This document shows, piece by piece, positions 18,313 through 24,461 of a stretch of DNA of 55,006 bases. The stretch is from a virus: the IMG/VR virus record IMGVR_UViG_3300010430_000053, positions 1 through 55,006 of that record. One strand, given 5' to 3'. Position numbers and translations under genes: made by a program. The notes below the pieces were generated by a model. The model saw only the letters and a program-made list of their open reading frames with translations. It was not told where the DNA came from and did not search any database. Position 1 is the stretch's first letter. Every line of letters starts with the position of its first letter.

Positions 18313-18415
18313 TACTACAGTTATTGGTGGGAGAGTATGGAATCGAACCATGCACCTTTCAGTTCCAGATTTACAGTCCTTCTGTAGCGACCAGCTACTG
18401 AACTCGCCCATGTAT
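18313..18415. repeat. 103-bp exact direct repeat, copy B (contains tRNA-Tyr)
   Basis: Second copy of the duplication at 18138..18240. The 72 bases between the copies have no recognisable gene. Confidence 0.9.
18325..18409 (-). tRNA. tRNA-Tyr (GUA), copy 2
   Basis: Exact duplicate of 18150..18234 with the same loop (CTGTAAA), CCA end and mismatches. The shared mismatches show that the duplication came after they arose. Confidence 0.8.
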
Positions 18416-18475
18416 CTATTGAAGGACTTGAGGTGCTTTAACCTATGCCAGCGCCGTAGCTGTGACATTCCCTAA

Positions 18476-18540
18476 AAGCCTTAGAGGTCTAGAAACCCTC
18501 TTCACAATGTAACATTCATTGATTACCCGAAGGCAGGCTT
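18476..18540 (-). ncRNA. tRNA-like element lacking a D-arm and CCA
   Basis: AAGCCT and AGGCTT close the element. Inside are a perfect 5-bp hairpin CAATG/CATTG with a 7-nt loop (AATGTTA, A not T at position 33) and a 5-bp hairpin AGAGG/CCTCT with a 9-nt loop. The layout is acceptor, anticodon and T-arm without a D-arm. There is no CCA. It could be a decayed tRNA. Confidence 0.35.
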
Positions 18541-18550
18541 AATAAGTAAT

Positions 18551-18628
18551 TGGTACCCAAGGTGGGATTCGAACCCACAAAAAACAGCTTCTAAGGCTGG
18601 TATGCTATTCCACTTACATCGCTCGGGC
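18551..18628 (-). tRNA. tRNA with anticodon UAG (Leu codon CUA), class I shape
   Basis: Acceptor GCCCGAG/CTTGGGT, T-arm GTGGG/CCCAC with TTCGAAT, A73 and encoded CCA. Loop CTTAGAA gives UAG. As with the UAA tRNA at 17874, the variable region is short (5 T residues) and pair 27-43 is mismatched, unusual for Leu. Confidence 0.75.
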
Positions 18629-18653
18629 ATATGTCTCTCTTGAGACTAAACTT

Positions 18654-18723
18654 TGGCGAACCGTTAGCCTAGTAACTTTGGAGGCTACTGTTGACCCCTT
18701 AGATTTCTATACCGCCACGGTTC
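18654..18723 (-). tRNA. Noncanonical tRNA-Trp-like (CCA) without a T-arm
   Basis: Acceptor GAACCGT/ACGGTTC pairs 7/7, followed by G73 and CCA. A perfect 5-bp anticodon stem GTAGC/GTTAC encloses CTCCAAA, the classical Trp loop. Only 7 nt (TAGGCTA) lie between this stem and the acceptor, so there is no T-arm. The D region is irregular. G73 fits Trp. It may be minimal, decayed or misfolded on paper. Confidence 0.4.
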
Positions 18724-18735
18724 TACGGCGGATAT

Positions 18736-18807
18736 TGGTCAGTGAGTCAGGACTCGAACCTGCCAGCCAAGCTTCCAAGGCCTAGTGCTACACCTGTACG
18801 CACACTG
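18736..18807 (-). tRNA. tRNA-Pro (UGG)
   Basis: Loop CTTGGAA gives UGG. Anticodon stem TAGGC/GCTTG pairs with G-U. T-loop TTCGAGT, A73, encoded CCA. One T-T mismatch in the acceptor and a G-A at the base of the T-stem. Confidence 0.8.
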
Positions 18808-18816
18808 TTTAATTAG

Positions 18817-18912
18817 TAACTGTAGTTCTGGGACGTATGACTATCCAGATATTCCTTACGCCATCCCCTATTGTCTAGCACTTACGTACCTATCGTCGGG
18901 TACTCTACAGTA
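18817..18912 (-). ncRNA. Unassigned structured segment in the tRNA array
   Basis: About 96 nt closed by a perfect 7-bp stem ACTGTAG/CTACAGT, with an inner GGGA..TCCC-type stem. No T-loop motif, no CCA, and no convincing anticodon arm. It could be a class II tRNA remnant or a separate small RNA. Confidence 0.3.
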
Positions 18913-18913
18913 T

Positions 18914-18990
18914 TGGCATCCTACCTAGGATTCGAACCTAGCACTGGTCGGTTAACAGCCGAGCCTCCCCGCCTAGAGGAGCCGTAGGAT
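18914..18990 (-). tRNA. tRNA-Asn (GUU)
   Basis: Acceptor ATCCTAC/GTAGGAT is perfect, loop CTGTTAA gives GUU, T-arm CTAGG/CCTAG with TTCGAAT, G73 and encoded CCA. A clean cloverleaf. Confidence 0.92.
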
Positions 18991-19000
18991 ATATAGTTAT

Positions 19001-19076
19001 TGGTCGTCCCAAGAGGACTTGAACCTCTGTCTAACGTTTATCAGACGTTTGCTCTAGCCAGTTGAGCTATAGGACA
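19001..19076 (-). tRNA. tRNA-Ile (GAU)
   Basis: Perfect anticodon stem AACGT/ACGTT around CTGATAA (GAU). D-stem GCTC/GAGC, T-arm AGAGG/CCTCT, A73 and encoded CCA. The acceptor pairs with two G-U. Confidence 0.9.
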
Positions 19077-19080
19077 ATGT

Positions 19081-19151
19081 TGGAACCCCGAGTAGGAATC
19101 AAACCTACCTGTTTTGGCTTCGTAGGCCTAACCTGTCTCAGCAGCCGGGGT
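19081..19151 (-). tRNA. tRNA-Arg (ACG), short D-arm
   Basis: Loop CTACGAA matches the classical Arg(ACG) loop. Acceptor ACCCCGG/TCGGGGT and T-arm GTAGG/CCTAC pair well, CCA is encoded. The D region is shortened (gene 71 nt) and lacks a clear GG loop. A34 would need conversion to inosine by the host TadA. Confidence 0.8.
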
Positions 19152-19160
19152 ATATTTGTA

Positions 19161-19189
19161 GTTATAGCAGTAGTAGTAACCACTGTCAA
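19161..19189 (-). promoter_or_regulatory. Sigma70-type promoter inside the tRNA array, embedded in a 10-bp inverted repeat
   Basis: Read leftwards: TTGACA, 17 bp, TATAAC. Perfect 10-bp arms (19152..19161 and 19186..19195) overlap the -10 and -35 boxes. It would transcribe tRNA-Arg and the tRNAs beyond toward the terminase genes. Confidence 0.75.
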
Positions 19190-19197
19190 CTACAAAT

Positions 19198-19271
19198 TGG
19201 AAGTCCTTGTCGGTACTGCCCCGACTTCTACGGGTTTGCAAGCCGTTGCCTTACTTTCTGGCTCAAGGACT
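19198..19271 (-). tRNA. tRNA-Cys (GCA) with atypical T-loop
   Basis: Acceptor AGTCCTT/AAGGACT is perfect, T73-CCA encoded, loop TTGCAAA gives GCA. The T-stem GTCGG/CCGAC is perfect but the T-loop is GGCAGTA instead of TTCRANY, so normal D-loop/T-loop contacts would be lost. Confidence 0.7.
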
Positions 19272-19280
19272 AGTATCTAT

Positions 19281-19404
19281 TGGTGTTTGTTAAGGATTCA
19301 AACCTTACCCCTGTTGTCAAAACTACTGGTGGATACGGTCCTTGTACTTTGGACTATCTTACCACGTTCACCCAACAGATATGCACCTTTACACCTTACA
19401 AACA
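19281..19404 (-). tRNA. Interrupted tRNA-Gln (UUG) with a 51-nt insert
   Basis: The two ends form one cloverleaf: acceptor TGTTTGT or GTTTGTA against AACAAAC-A-CCA, D-arm GTGT/GCAT, T-arm TAAGG/CCTTA with TTTGAAT, and anticodon stem CTGTT/AACAG. With the insert at 19323..19373 removed the loop is TTTTGAC (UUG). The insert lies at the 5' edge of the anticodon loop and has its own hairpin GTCC/GGAC. It may be a small intron, or insertion debris in a pseudogene. An intact tRNA-Gln(UUG) exists at 19808..19884. Confidence 0.5.
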
Positions 19405-19407
19405 TAT

Positions 19408-19481
19408 TGGCGATCTATACGGGACTCGAACCCGTCTTATCCGGTCGACAGCCGGATGCATTCCCTGATTGCTAATAGACC
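19408..19481 (-). tRNA. tRNA-Asp (GUC)
   Basis: Perfect anticodon stem TCCGG/CCGGA around CTGTCGA (GUC). Acceptor GGTCTAT/ATAGATC, T-arm ACGGG/CCCGT, G73 and encoded CCA, as expected for Asp. Confidence 0.93.
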
Positions 19482-19487
19482 AGTATC

Positions 19488-19628
19488 TTTGGACTACACT
19501 CAGGAATTGTGCAGCTTTGTAGGATTACCACGGACGTCTCTCGTACCTACATAAGTATCTTTGGGTCGGTCTCTCCCGACTTGTCACAAGAACCCCCTGT
19601 CAGGCCTAAGGCGCTACCTCAGGATGCT
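19488..19628 (-). other. Unresolved tRNA-sized stretch (two segments)
   Basis: Two segments of about 65-70 nt each end in CCAAAGATACT, like the ends of tRNA units. They contain hairpins (GTAGG/CCTAC; GTCGG/CCGAC) but no T-loop consensus and no clear anticodon arm. They are either decayed tRNAs or other small RNAs. Confidence 0.3.
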
Positions 19629-19629
19629 T

Positions 19630-19714
19630 TGGAGCGGCTGTAGGGAATCGAACCCTTTACTCACAGTGTGGAGCACTGTTACTAGCCCAACTAGAATTAA
19701 GTTACAGACGCAAT
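19630..19714 (-). tRNA. tRNA-Gly (UCC), atypical
   Basis: Acceptor GCGTCTG/CAGCCGC (one mismatch), T73 and encoded CCA carry the Gly identity pairs. Stem ACAGT/ACTGT is perfect around GCTCCAC, giving UCC but with C rather than U at position 33. The D-loop is about 6 nt longer than usual and the T-stem has a mismatch, so function is uncertain. The exact ends are approximate. Confidence 0.55.
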
Positions 19715-19791
19715 TGGTGCCGCAGTCAGGAATCGAACCTGCTTCATCGACTTACAAGATCGACCATCATCCGGTTAAATGTTTCAACGGC
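19715..19791 (-). tRNA. tRNA-Thr (UGU)
   Basis: Loop CTTGTAA gives UGU. Stem TCGAT/GTCGA has one T-G pair. Acceptor GCCGTTG/CTGCGGC with one mismatch, T-loop TTCGATT, A73, encoded CCA. Confidence 0.85.
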
Positions 19792-19807
19792 TTGTATCTA
19801 AGGATAC

Positions 19808-19884
19808 TGGTTGGGAAGGCTGGGTTCGAACCAGCACTCACAAGAATTCAAAGTTCTGTATTTTACCAATTAAACTACTTCCCA
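19808..19884 (-). tRNA. tRNA-Gln (UUG)
   Basis: Acceptor TGGGAAG/CTTCCCA with the weak T1-A72 pair typical of Gln. Loop CTTTGAA gives UUG. T-arm GCTGG/CCAGC, A73 and encoded CCA. This intact copy may make the interrupted gene at 19281 dispensable. Confidence 0.88.
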
Positions 19885-19888
19885 GAAT

Positions 19889-19962
19889 TGGAACTGGGTG
19901 AAGGGATTGAACCTTACATCAACACGGATCACAACCGTGAGACCTCACCAGAGGAACCCAGC
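19889..19962 (-). tRNA. tRNA-His (GUG)
   Basis: Perfect anticodon stem CACGG/CCGTG around TTGTGAT (GUG). Acceptor GCTGGGT/ACCCAGT, encoded CCA. The D-loop is very short (stem CCTC/GAGG with four nt). T73 is unusual, since His normally has C73. Confidence 0.82.
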
Positions 19963-19990
19963 AAATCAGGGTTGATGTTGAACTTTAGTA

Positions 19991-20191
19991 TTAGTCATCG
20001 TAACATCCTTTAATCTCTTGTTGGTGTTGTTTGTACTTAAGTTTGTCTCTCATGTCAATACAAACGCAACACCAACAGTGCATTCTTTTTGTCTTCTTAC
20101 CCTTCATCTTTACAGACCCTGCTGAGGGATGAATAGGATACTTTCTTTTCTTAAAGTTACGTCCAGTGCCATATACTGGTGATTTAGCCAT
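19991..20191 (-). CDS. Small basic Cys-rich protein within the tRNA array
   Basis: A 66-aa Lys/Arg-rich protein with a CWCCVC cluster (residues 39-44) that could bind a metal ion. AGGAGGTG lies seven bases before the ATG at 20191, so translation is likely. It is flanked by tRNA genes on both sides. Nucleic-acid binding is a guess from charge and the Cys cluster. Confidence 0.7.
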   Translation of the reverse strand: MAKSPVYGTGRNFKKRKYPIHPSAGSVKMKGKKTKRMHCWCCVCIDMRDKLKYKQHQQEIKGCYDD

Positions 20192-20212
20192 AGTGACACC
20201 TCCTAACGTAAC

Positions 20213-20285
20213 TGGTAACCCCTAGGGAATCGGACCCTAAGACAGCAATCTTGTAAGGATCGCCCGCTGACCACAGCTAAAGGCT
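20213..20285 (-). tRNA. tRNA-Val (UAC)
   Basis: Loop CTTACAA gives UAC. Stem CGATC/GATTG and acceptor AGCCTTT/AGGGGTT pair with G-U. T-loop is TCCGATT, one change from consensus. A73 and encoded CCA. Confidence 0.82.
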
Positions 20286-20293
20286 TTAAACTT

Positions 20294-20366
20294 TGGCCCT
20301 CAAGGTAGGAATTGAACCTACATTAAACCAACATTAACCTTGTGATCACCTAGGTCAAACATGAGG
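20294..20366 (-). tRNA. tRNA, anticodon probably UAA (Leu), class I shape
   Basis: Acceptor CCTCATG/CTTGAGG, T-arm GTAGG/CCTAC with TTCAATT, G73 and encoded CCA are sound. The anticodon loop is best read as GTTAATG (UAA) with one mismatch in the stem. An alternative register gives AAU. The variable region is short, as in the other two Leu-anticodon tRNAs. Confidence 0.6.
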
Positions 20367-20375
20367 ATATTTTAT

Positions 20376-20452
20376 TGGACCACCCGGAGGGATTCGAACC
20401 CTCGACCTGAGAATTAGAAGTTCCCTGCTCTAGTCCACTGAGCTACGGGCGG
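20376..20452 (-). tRNA. tRNA-Arg (UCU)
   Basis: Acceptor CCGCCCG/CGGGTGG, anticodon stem GGGAA/TTCTC around CTTCTAA (UCU), D-arm GCTC/GAGC, T-arm GAGGG/CCCTC, encoded CCA. A clean gene reading AGA and AGG. Confidence 0.92.
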
Positions 20453-20521
20453 ATATAATACTTGGTAAGACACCTAAGGACAAGGAGGGAGGAAAACCTC
20501 AGATGCCTTACGAAGTATTAT

Positions 20522-20599
20522 TGGGAGGGCATACGGGATTCGAACCCGTGTCCTTCGAGGTTGAAAACCTGATATCCTAGACCGCTAGATCAATGCCCC
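20522..20599 (-). tRNA. tRNA-Glu (UUC)
   Basis: Loop TTTTCAA gives UUC. The D-arm GATCTAGCGGTCTAGGATAT resembles bacterial tRNA-Glu. Acceptor GGGGCAT/ATGCCCT, T-arm ACGGG/CCCGT, encoded CCA. It is the first tRNA after the promoter at 20615..20643. Confidence 0.88.
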
Positions 20600-20614
20600 A
20601 CTCTTGTACTAATG

Positions 20615-20643
20615 TATATACTCTTTATTACTGCAAATGTCAA
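20615..20643 (-). promoter_or_regulatory. Sigma70-type promoter for the main tRNA array
   Basis: Read leftwards: TTGACA, 17 bp, TATATA, with GAG just before the -10 box and CAT after it, the same -10 context as at 25110, 25510 and 45147. It lies 16 bp upstream of tRNA-Glu and so drives the array toward the terminase gene. Confidence 0.85.
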
Positions 20644-20654
20644 GTAGTATTTTA

Positions 20655-20822
20655 AGTATATTGCCATCCTCTAAACCATATAGGAAACTATGGATGGCTG
20701 AAGTTATTACAACTAAATAGTAGGTTTAATCTTCACCGGGACAGCATGGAGCCTGATACCTAAGTATCCCCCTGCCTTCTGTACCTACACCCGGCCTACT
20801 TTTGTACCTCAATAGAGGTAAC
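20655..20822. other. Intergenic stretch between tRNA-Glu promoter and tRNA-Ala
   Basis: No gene found. GCCATCC (20663..20669) and GGATGGC (20693..20699) form an inverted repeat just upstream of the tRNA promoter. A second imperfect structure (GTAGG near 20793 with CCTAC near 20721) may reflect a decayed tRNA or other RNA. Confidence 0.4.
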
Positions 20823-20900
20823 TGGTGGAATGCTTGGGAATCGAACCCAACTCAGTCGCATTGCAAGTGCAACTCGCCAGCCCTTGGAACATGGCACCCC
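20823..20900 (-). tRNA. tRNA-Ala (UGC)
   Basis: Loop CTTGCAA gives UGC. Acceptor GGGGTGC/GCATTCC has two G-U, though not the G3-U70 alone that marks Ala. T-arm TTGGG/CCCAA with TTCGATT, A73, encoded CCA. Confidence 0.88.
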
Positions 20901-20905
20901 TTATA

Positions 20906-21223
20906 TTAGATAACTACTACTATGGTTTTAATACCTGCTGCCTTACTCAAAGACTTACAATTGTCACAGGCATAAGTGTGTCCTTCAAGGTACAATACAG
21001 AACCTTCAGACTTTTCCCCAACTAACCCTAATGCTACTTCTTCAGCATGACCTTGCTGTTTACACACAGACTTACATAAGTCATATCTCTCACCTGATTT
21101 AGCACTAATCTCATCCCTAGGACAAACTTTAATACTAGGATCAATCATATTATAACCTATAAACTCTTCACCAGAAGGTGTCACAATAGTAGCTTTAACC
21201 TTCTGTTTAAGGCAATGTTGCAT
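20906..21223 (-). CDS. Cytidine/dCMP deaminase-like zinc enzyme
   Basis: A 105-aa protein with the zinc-deaminase signature: GHAEE (His59, Glu61) followed by CDNC (Cys86, Cys89) in an EGHTYACDNCKSL context. This fits deamination of a cytidine-type nucleotide, perhaps supplying dUMP for ThyX (46012..46851). It is short for a dCMP deaminase and may be a minimal superfamily member, so the substrate is not certain. AAGGGGG precedes the ATG at 21223. Confidence 0.78.
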   Translation of the reverse strand: MQHCLKQKVKATIVTPSGEEFIGYNMIDPSIKVCPRDEISAKSGERYDLCKSVCKQQGHAEEVALGLVGEKSEGSVLYLEGHTYACDNCKSLSKAAGIKTIVVVI

Positions 21224-21250
21224 ATAGATACCCCCTTATATAGTAACTTA

Positions 21251-21279
21251 ACACTAGAACACTTAAGTAGAAGTGTCAA
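21251..21279 (-). promoter_or_regulatory. Possible promoter for the deaminase gene
   Basis: TTGACA (21274..21279 on the complement) with TAGTGT 17 bp downstream. The -35 box is consensus, the -10 box is poor. Confidence 0.4.
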
Positions 21280-21287
21280 GTTTTATT

Positions 21288-21713
21288 TTAGGGAGACTCA
21301 GGAATAACATAGTCATAAGGGAAACCTTCTTGTTCAGGTAAGTCCCTAAGCTCTTGTCGGTATTTAACCCAAGCTTCCTTATCTCCAGTGAAATCGTTTA
21401 ACTGTGTGTAGTCACAATCAGACAATAACTCATTTCTCTTACTACGTAAAGACTTTTCTACGTCTTCAATAGGTCTTTTTTCTACTAGCCAACTCTGGAC
21501 ATACTCATCCTCTACCCAATGCCAATCACCCTCTAGGGTAACATGGGTAATAGAATCTATCACAGGTCTCTCTGCAAGACTGGCAGGATAAACATCATAC
21601 ATAGTCAGTGTCTCACTAGAAACATCTTTAGGGAAGCTAGTGTTAGGGTTGTCACGCTTCAACTCTACGATAGAGTACTGCTTAAGTCCATCTTCTCTTT
21701 TAATAACAAACAT
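21288..21713 (-). CDS. Tail fibre assembly-like protein
   Basis: A 141-aa protein whose C-terminal part follows the tail-fibre chaperone pattern: RSKRNELLSDCDYTQLND, then KEAWVKYRQELRDLPEQEGFPYDY. Such proteins assist folding or attachment of tail fibres. It directly follows the fibre genes at 21713..23766 and shares one base with the preceding gene. The N-terminal half is less conserved in type. Confidence 0.8.
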   Translation of the reverse strand: MFVIKREDGLKQYSIVELKRDNPNTSFPKDVSSETLTMYDVYPASLAERPVIDSITHVTLEGDWHWVEDEYVQSWLVEKRPIEDVEKSLRSKRNELLSDCDYTQLNDFTGDKEAWVKYRQELRDLPEQEGFPYDYVIPESP

Positions 21714-22417
21714 CAGAAAGAAATCTCCAGAGAAAACAAGTGATGACCTTGACGGCCAGCATCAGTAGTCGTGATCTGCTCGTCTACATCTACATCACCG
21801 GGGTTGAGTATTTTGTAAGCATACTGTGTCCCTGTATTAAGAGGGTTCACATGAGTCCACCCACCCTCTACAAAAGTAGGTGTTGGGTCTTGTGTAGCTG
21901 AAGCTTGAGGACGACCTGTTAGGAAGTAACCTTTTAACCTAATGACACCCTCAGGGACTGTAGCAGGGGTTTCAGCACTTAAAGTACTATTCAAAGCAGC
22001 AGATCCATCAGCAGTTGCTGTGTTACCTACAACGATAGATTGGATAGGTGTATTTGGTGTGAAGACCATCATAGCACCATTACTAGTCTCTATTCCACCA
22101 CTAATACTTACAGTTACATCCGAAGAAAAGGAACCTGTGGAGACATAATAGTAACTAGAACCTTCTGGATACTCTGTACCATCAAAGTTGTCAACGATAA
22201 GTGTACCACTTGTCCCGTTAATACTTGTACCGTTTTCTGAGTAACCATCATTATCCCACATAACAGCAAACACGCATAACTCATCTAAAGTTACAGGAAT
22301 ACCTGTGATAGTGGTTGTATTAGTGTGTGCAGTTTCCCTACCTAGAGAAGCCACCCTAAAGTTTAACCCTATCCCATCAGAAGAACCCATTCCTAGTAAA
22401 CGTGGGATTATAGGCAT
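21713..22417 (-). CDS. Tail fibre or receptor-binding accessory protein
   Basis: A 234-aa protein rich in Thr, Ser and Gly with predicted beta strands throughout (SSYYYVSTGSFSSDVTVSISGG). It lies between the larger fibre protein and the assembly chaperone with one-base overlaps, so it is part of the fibre cassette and could be the distal tip. No catalytic motif is visible. Confidence 0.65.
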   Translation of the reverse strand: MPIIPRLLGMGSSDGIGLNFRVASLGRETAHTNTTTITGIPVTLDELCVFAVMWDNDGYSENGTSINGTSGTLIVDNFDGTEYPEGSSYYYVSTGSFSSDVTVSISGGIETSNGAMMVFTPNTPIQSIVVGNTATADGSAALNSTLSAETPATVPEGVIRLKGYFLTGRPQASATQDPTPTFVEGGWTHVNPLNTGTQYAYKILNPGDVDVDEQITTTDAGRQGHHLFSLEISF

Positions 22418-23766
22418 TAGCTTGATACCCCCACGAAATTACCATACAAGGTTGATCCAGTTTTCCACATAGCAATTACGTTTGTCTCGCTTGTGTCTAG
22501 TGTAGGTGCAGAGCCACCAAGCCACTCCATAGTAGGCCAAGTGATTGTGAAAGATGAACCATCATCAATTTGTAGTAAGACACTCTCACCATCAGCTAGA
22601 GAGTCTGTGGGAGTACTGTTGCCTGTTAAAGTCCACTCTTGTACTGTACCATTAACAGGATCAATAGCAGGAGTTGTACCTGATGGCATAGTGCCTGTAA
22701 GTTCTGTAATCTCACCACCAAAAGTAAAACCAGCACTAACACTAGTGTTACCAGAAGCGTCAATTGTTAGTCTGTCAACTGTACCACCGGATTGTAATAC
22801 CAATGGACCTTCTGACTTCATCGACAGTGCGCCAGTACTCTCACTATACTGAATCTTGGAAGCGGTTGGAGCGGTCTGTGATCCTAAGTAGATACGAGAG
22901 AATCCAGTACCATCCTCTGCCAATATGCTTAGGCCTACATCGGTCTGGTCTTTACTAACAACAAGATCATCACCATTACCATTTGCAGATGCACCATCTC
23001 CAATTGTACCGGTTCCAGATAGTTCTAGTGATCCTGTAAGATTAATATCTTTTAAGAACTCTAATCTATCGTCAGATTTGTCCCACATAAAAACTGTAGT
23101 TGTGCCATCTCTAAGAAGGAAGTCACCTCCATTAGCATGTGAAGCACCATACAAGACTAGATTAGCGCCTGAGTTAGAAGCATTACCTCCAGAAACAAAT
23201 AAAGACTCATCATCTACACTACGTCTTAAAGTGAAAGAGGCGGATACCTGACCTAATACAGTAGCAGTATCTGTAAGTAGTAATGCTGTATCAGTAGCGT
23301 TATCATCAATACCTGTAGAGGTAAAACCTGCAAAAACTACATCATCAGTAGTACTAAGACCTTGATCTAAAGCACCTAAGAAACCCCATTGGGTAACTGT
23401 GATAGTGTTAGTATTAATATTCTGTAACTGAGTAAGCTCAGCAGAAGTTAGAGGATTACTTACATAAGTGGCTAAGTTAGCACTATAAGCCTGCACATCA
23501 GACCCAATAGCTACACCAAGATTAGTCCTAGCATCAGAGGCTGTAGAAGCACCTGTACCACCATCAGCTACAGCTAGGTCAGTGATACCTGTGATTGTAC
23601 CACTATGGATAGTGATATTAGAGGCATCTCTATTTGTGAACAACTCATCCACAGTAATTTTCTTGTTAGTAGCAGAGCTAGTGTCAATAACTTGAACAAT
23701 GTCTGCGGTACCTACAATCTCAGAACCTGTGATTACGGGTAGGTCACTAATTTTTGTGTCAGCCAT
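22417..23766 (-). CDS. Tail fibre protein
   Basis: A 449-aa protein starting MADTKISDLPVITGSEIVG, the start common to many marine phage tail fibres that follow with repeats such as VADGGTGASTASDARTNLG. The middle holds repeated beta segments. The C-terminal part (SSFTITWPTMEWLGGSAPTLDTSETNVIAMWKTGS) is a typical fibre end domain. I chose the ATG at 23766 (AGGAA upstream) because the longer frame extends into the neighbouring tRNA-Ser. Confidence 0.82.
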   Translation of the reverse strand: MADTKISDLPVITGSEIVGTADIVQVIDTSSATNKKITVDELFTNRDASNITIHSGTITGITDLAVADGGTGASTASDARTNLGVAIGSDVQAYSANLATYVSNPLTSAELTQLQNINTNTITVTQWGFLGALDQGLSTTDDVVFAGFTSTGIDDNATDTALLLTDTATVLGQVSASFTLRRSVDDESLFVSGGNASNSGANLVLYGASHANGGDFLLRDGTTTVFMWDKSDDRLEFLKDINLTGSLELSGTGTIGDGASANGNGDDLVVSKDQTDVGLSILAEDGTGFSRIYLGSQTAPTASKIQYSESTGALSMKSEGPLVLQSGGTVDRLTIDASGNTSVSAGFTFGGEITELTGTMPSGTTPAIDPVNGTVQEWTLTGNSTPTDSLADGESVLLQIDDGSSFTITWPTMEWLGGSAPTLDTSETNVIAMWKTGSTLYGNFVGVSS

Positions 23767-23791
23767 AATAGCAGTTCCTGTAACTTTTGTT

Positions 23792-23883
23792 TGGCGGAAA
23801 GCAGAGGAGTCGAACCCCACACGATCTCTCGTGACCTAGTTTTCAAGGCTAGTCGCAGGACCAACCCCGCTGCATTACTTTCC
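23792..23883 (-). tRNA. tRNA-Ser (UGA)
   Basis: Class II with a long variable arm. Loop CTTGAAA gives UGA. Acceptor GGAAAGT/GCTTTCC, T-arm GGGG.. with TTCGACT, G73 and encoded CCA, as expected for Ser. Confidence 0.9.
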
Positions 23884-23898
23884 ATTATCTAAAATAAT

Positions 23899-23985
23899 TG
23901 GCAGAGAGCAGAGGAAATGAACCCCACACCCTAAGGTGCCCTTGGTTTAGCAAACCAGCCTCCAGACCTCTGAAGTTTACTCTCT
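23899..23985 (-). tRNA. tRNA-Ser (GCU)
   Basis: Class II with a variable arm. Loop TTGCTAA gives GCU. Acceptor AGAGAGT/GCTCTCT, G73 and encoded CCA. It resembles the neighbouring tRNA-Ser(UGA) in its T-arm half. Confidence 0.88.
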
Positions 23986-24020
23986 AACGTAAAAACTGGA
24001 GTTTTACTCTCTAGCGTAAT

Positions 24021-24096
24021 TGGTGTGGCCCCAAGGAATCGAACCTTGTTCTACTGCTTTTCAAACAGTCGTAGTCACCAGATCTACCCGAGCTAC
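24021..24096 (-). tRNA. tRNA-Phe (GAA)
   Basis: D-arm GTAG/CTAC, anticodon stem ACTGT/GCAGT around TTGAAAA (GAA), T-arm CAAGG/CCTTG, A73 and encoded CCA. One mismatch in the acceptor. Confidence 0.88.
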
Positions 24097-24162
24097 ATAT
24101 AACTTACGCCAACCCTCCCTCTCCAGACCTAGGATGTTTCTGGCGAGAGTTGACGCAATCTT

Positions 24163-24239
24163 TGGAGAACCGGGTGGGAATCGAACCCACGCCGACGGAT
24201 TAAAAGCCCGCCAATCTAGCCAACACGATAAGCCGGTTC
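24163..24239 (-). tRNA. tRNA-Lys (UUU)
   Basis: Acceptor GAACCGG/CCGGTTC is perfect, loop CTTTTAA is the classical Lys loop (UUU), T-arm GTGGG/CCCAC, encoded CCA. Confidence 0.92.
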
Positions 24240-24376
24240 TTATGACCGGGCGTTACCCCAGTCGGTGATCTTTCGAGCTTTACTTTCCATTGTAATAACT
24301 CCATTATTTGTTGTTTATCATAGGTGATAAAAAAGTACCTTTTAAGGTGTTATTCTCATCAGATATGATAAGTTAT

Positions 24377-24449
24377 TGGTGGCGGAGGAGGGAATCGAAC
24401 CCTCTGTACCGAGCTTATGAGACTGGTCGGAATACCAATTCTCCCCGCA
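24377..24449 (-). tRNA. tRNA-Met-type (CAU), position 1-72 mismatched
   Basis: Loop CTCATAA gives CAU, T-arm GAGGG/CCCTC with TTCGATT, encoded CCA. The acceptor pairs 2-71 to 7-66 but T1-C72 does not pair. An unpaired 1-72 is an initiator feature, but the three G-C pairs of initiator anticodon stems are absent. Elongator Met or a lysidine-modified Ile tRNA are alternatives. Confidence 0.78.
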
Positions 24450-24461
24450 TCAACTTATTTA

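Noticed and set aside
19062-20013. Plus-strand open frames of 60-150 codons across the tRNA array
   Set aside because: They are complements of tRNA genes, with repeated GIEP-type peptides derived from the T-loop sequence (for example VGIKPTCF), not genes.
22740-23251. Plus-strand frames opposite the tail-fibre gene
   Set aside because: Antisense shadows of repeated Ser/Thr codons with no ribosome sites.
24241-24370. Short ORF (16 codons) near tRNA-Lys
   Set aside because: Too short and overlapping the tRNA 5' end. The region more likely only separates tRNA units and may hold a weak ACCT/AGGT terminator.
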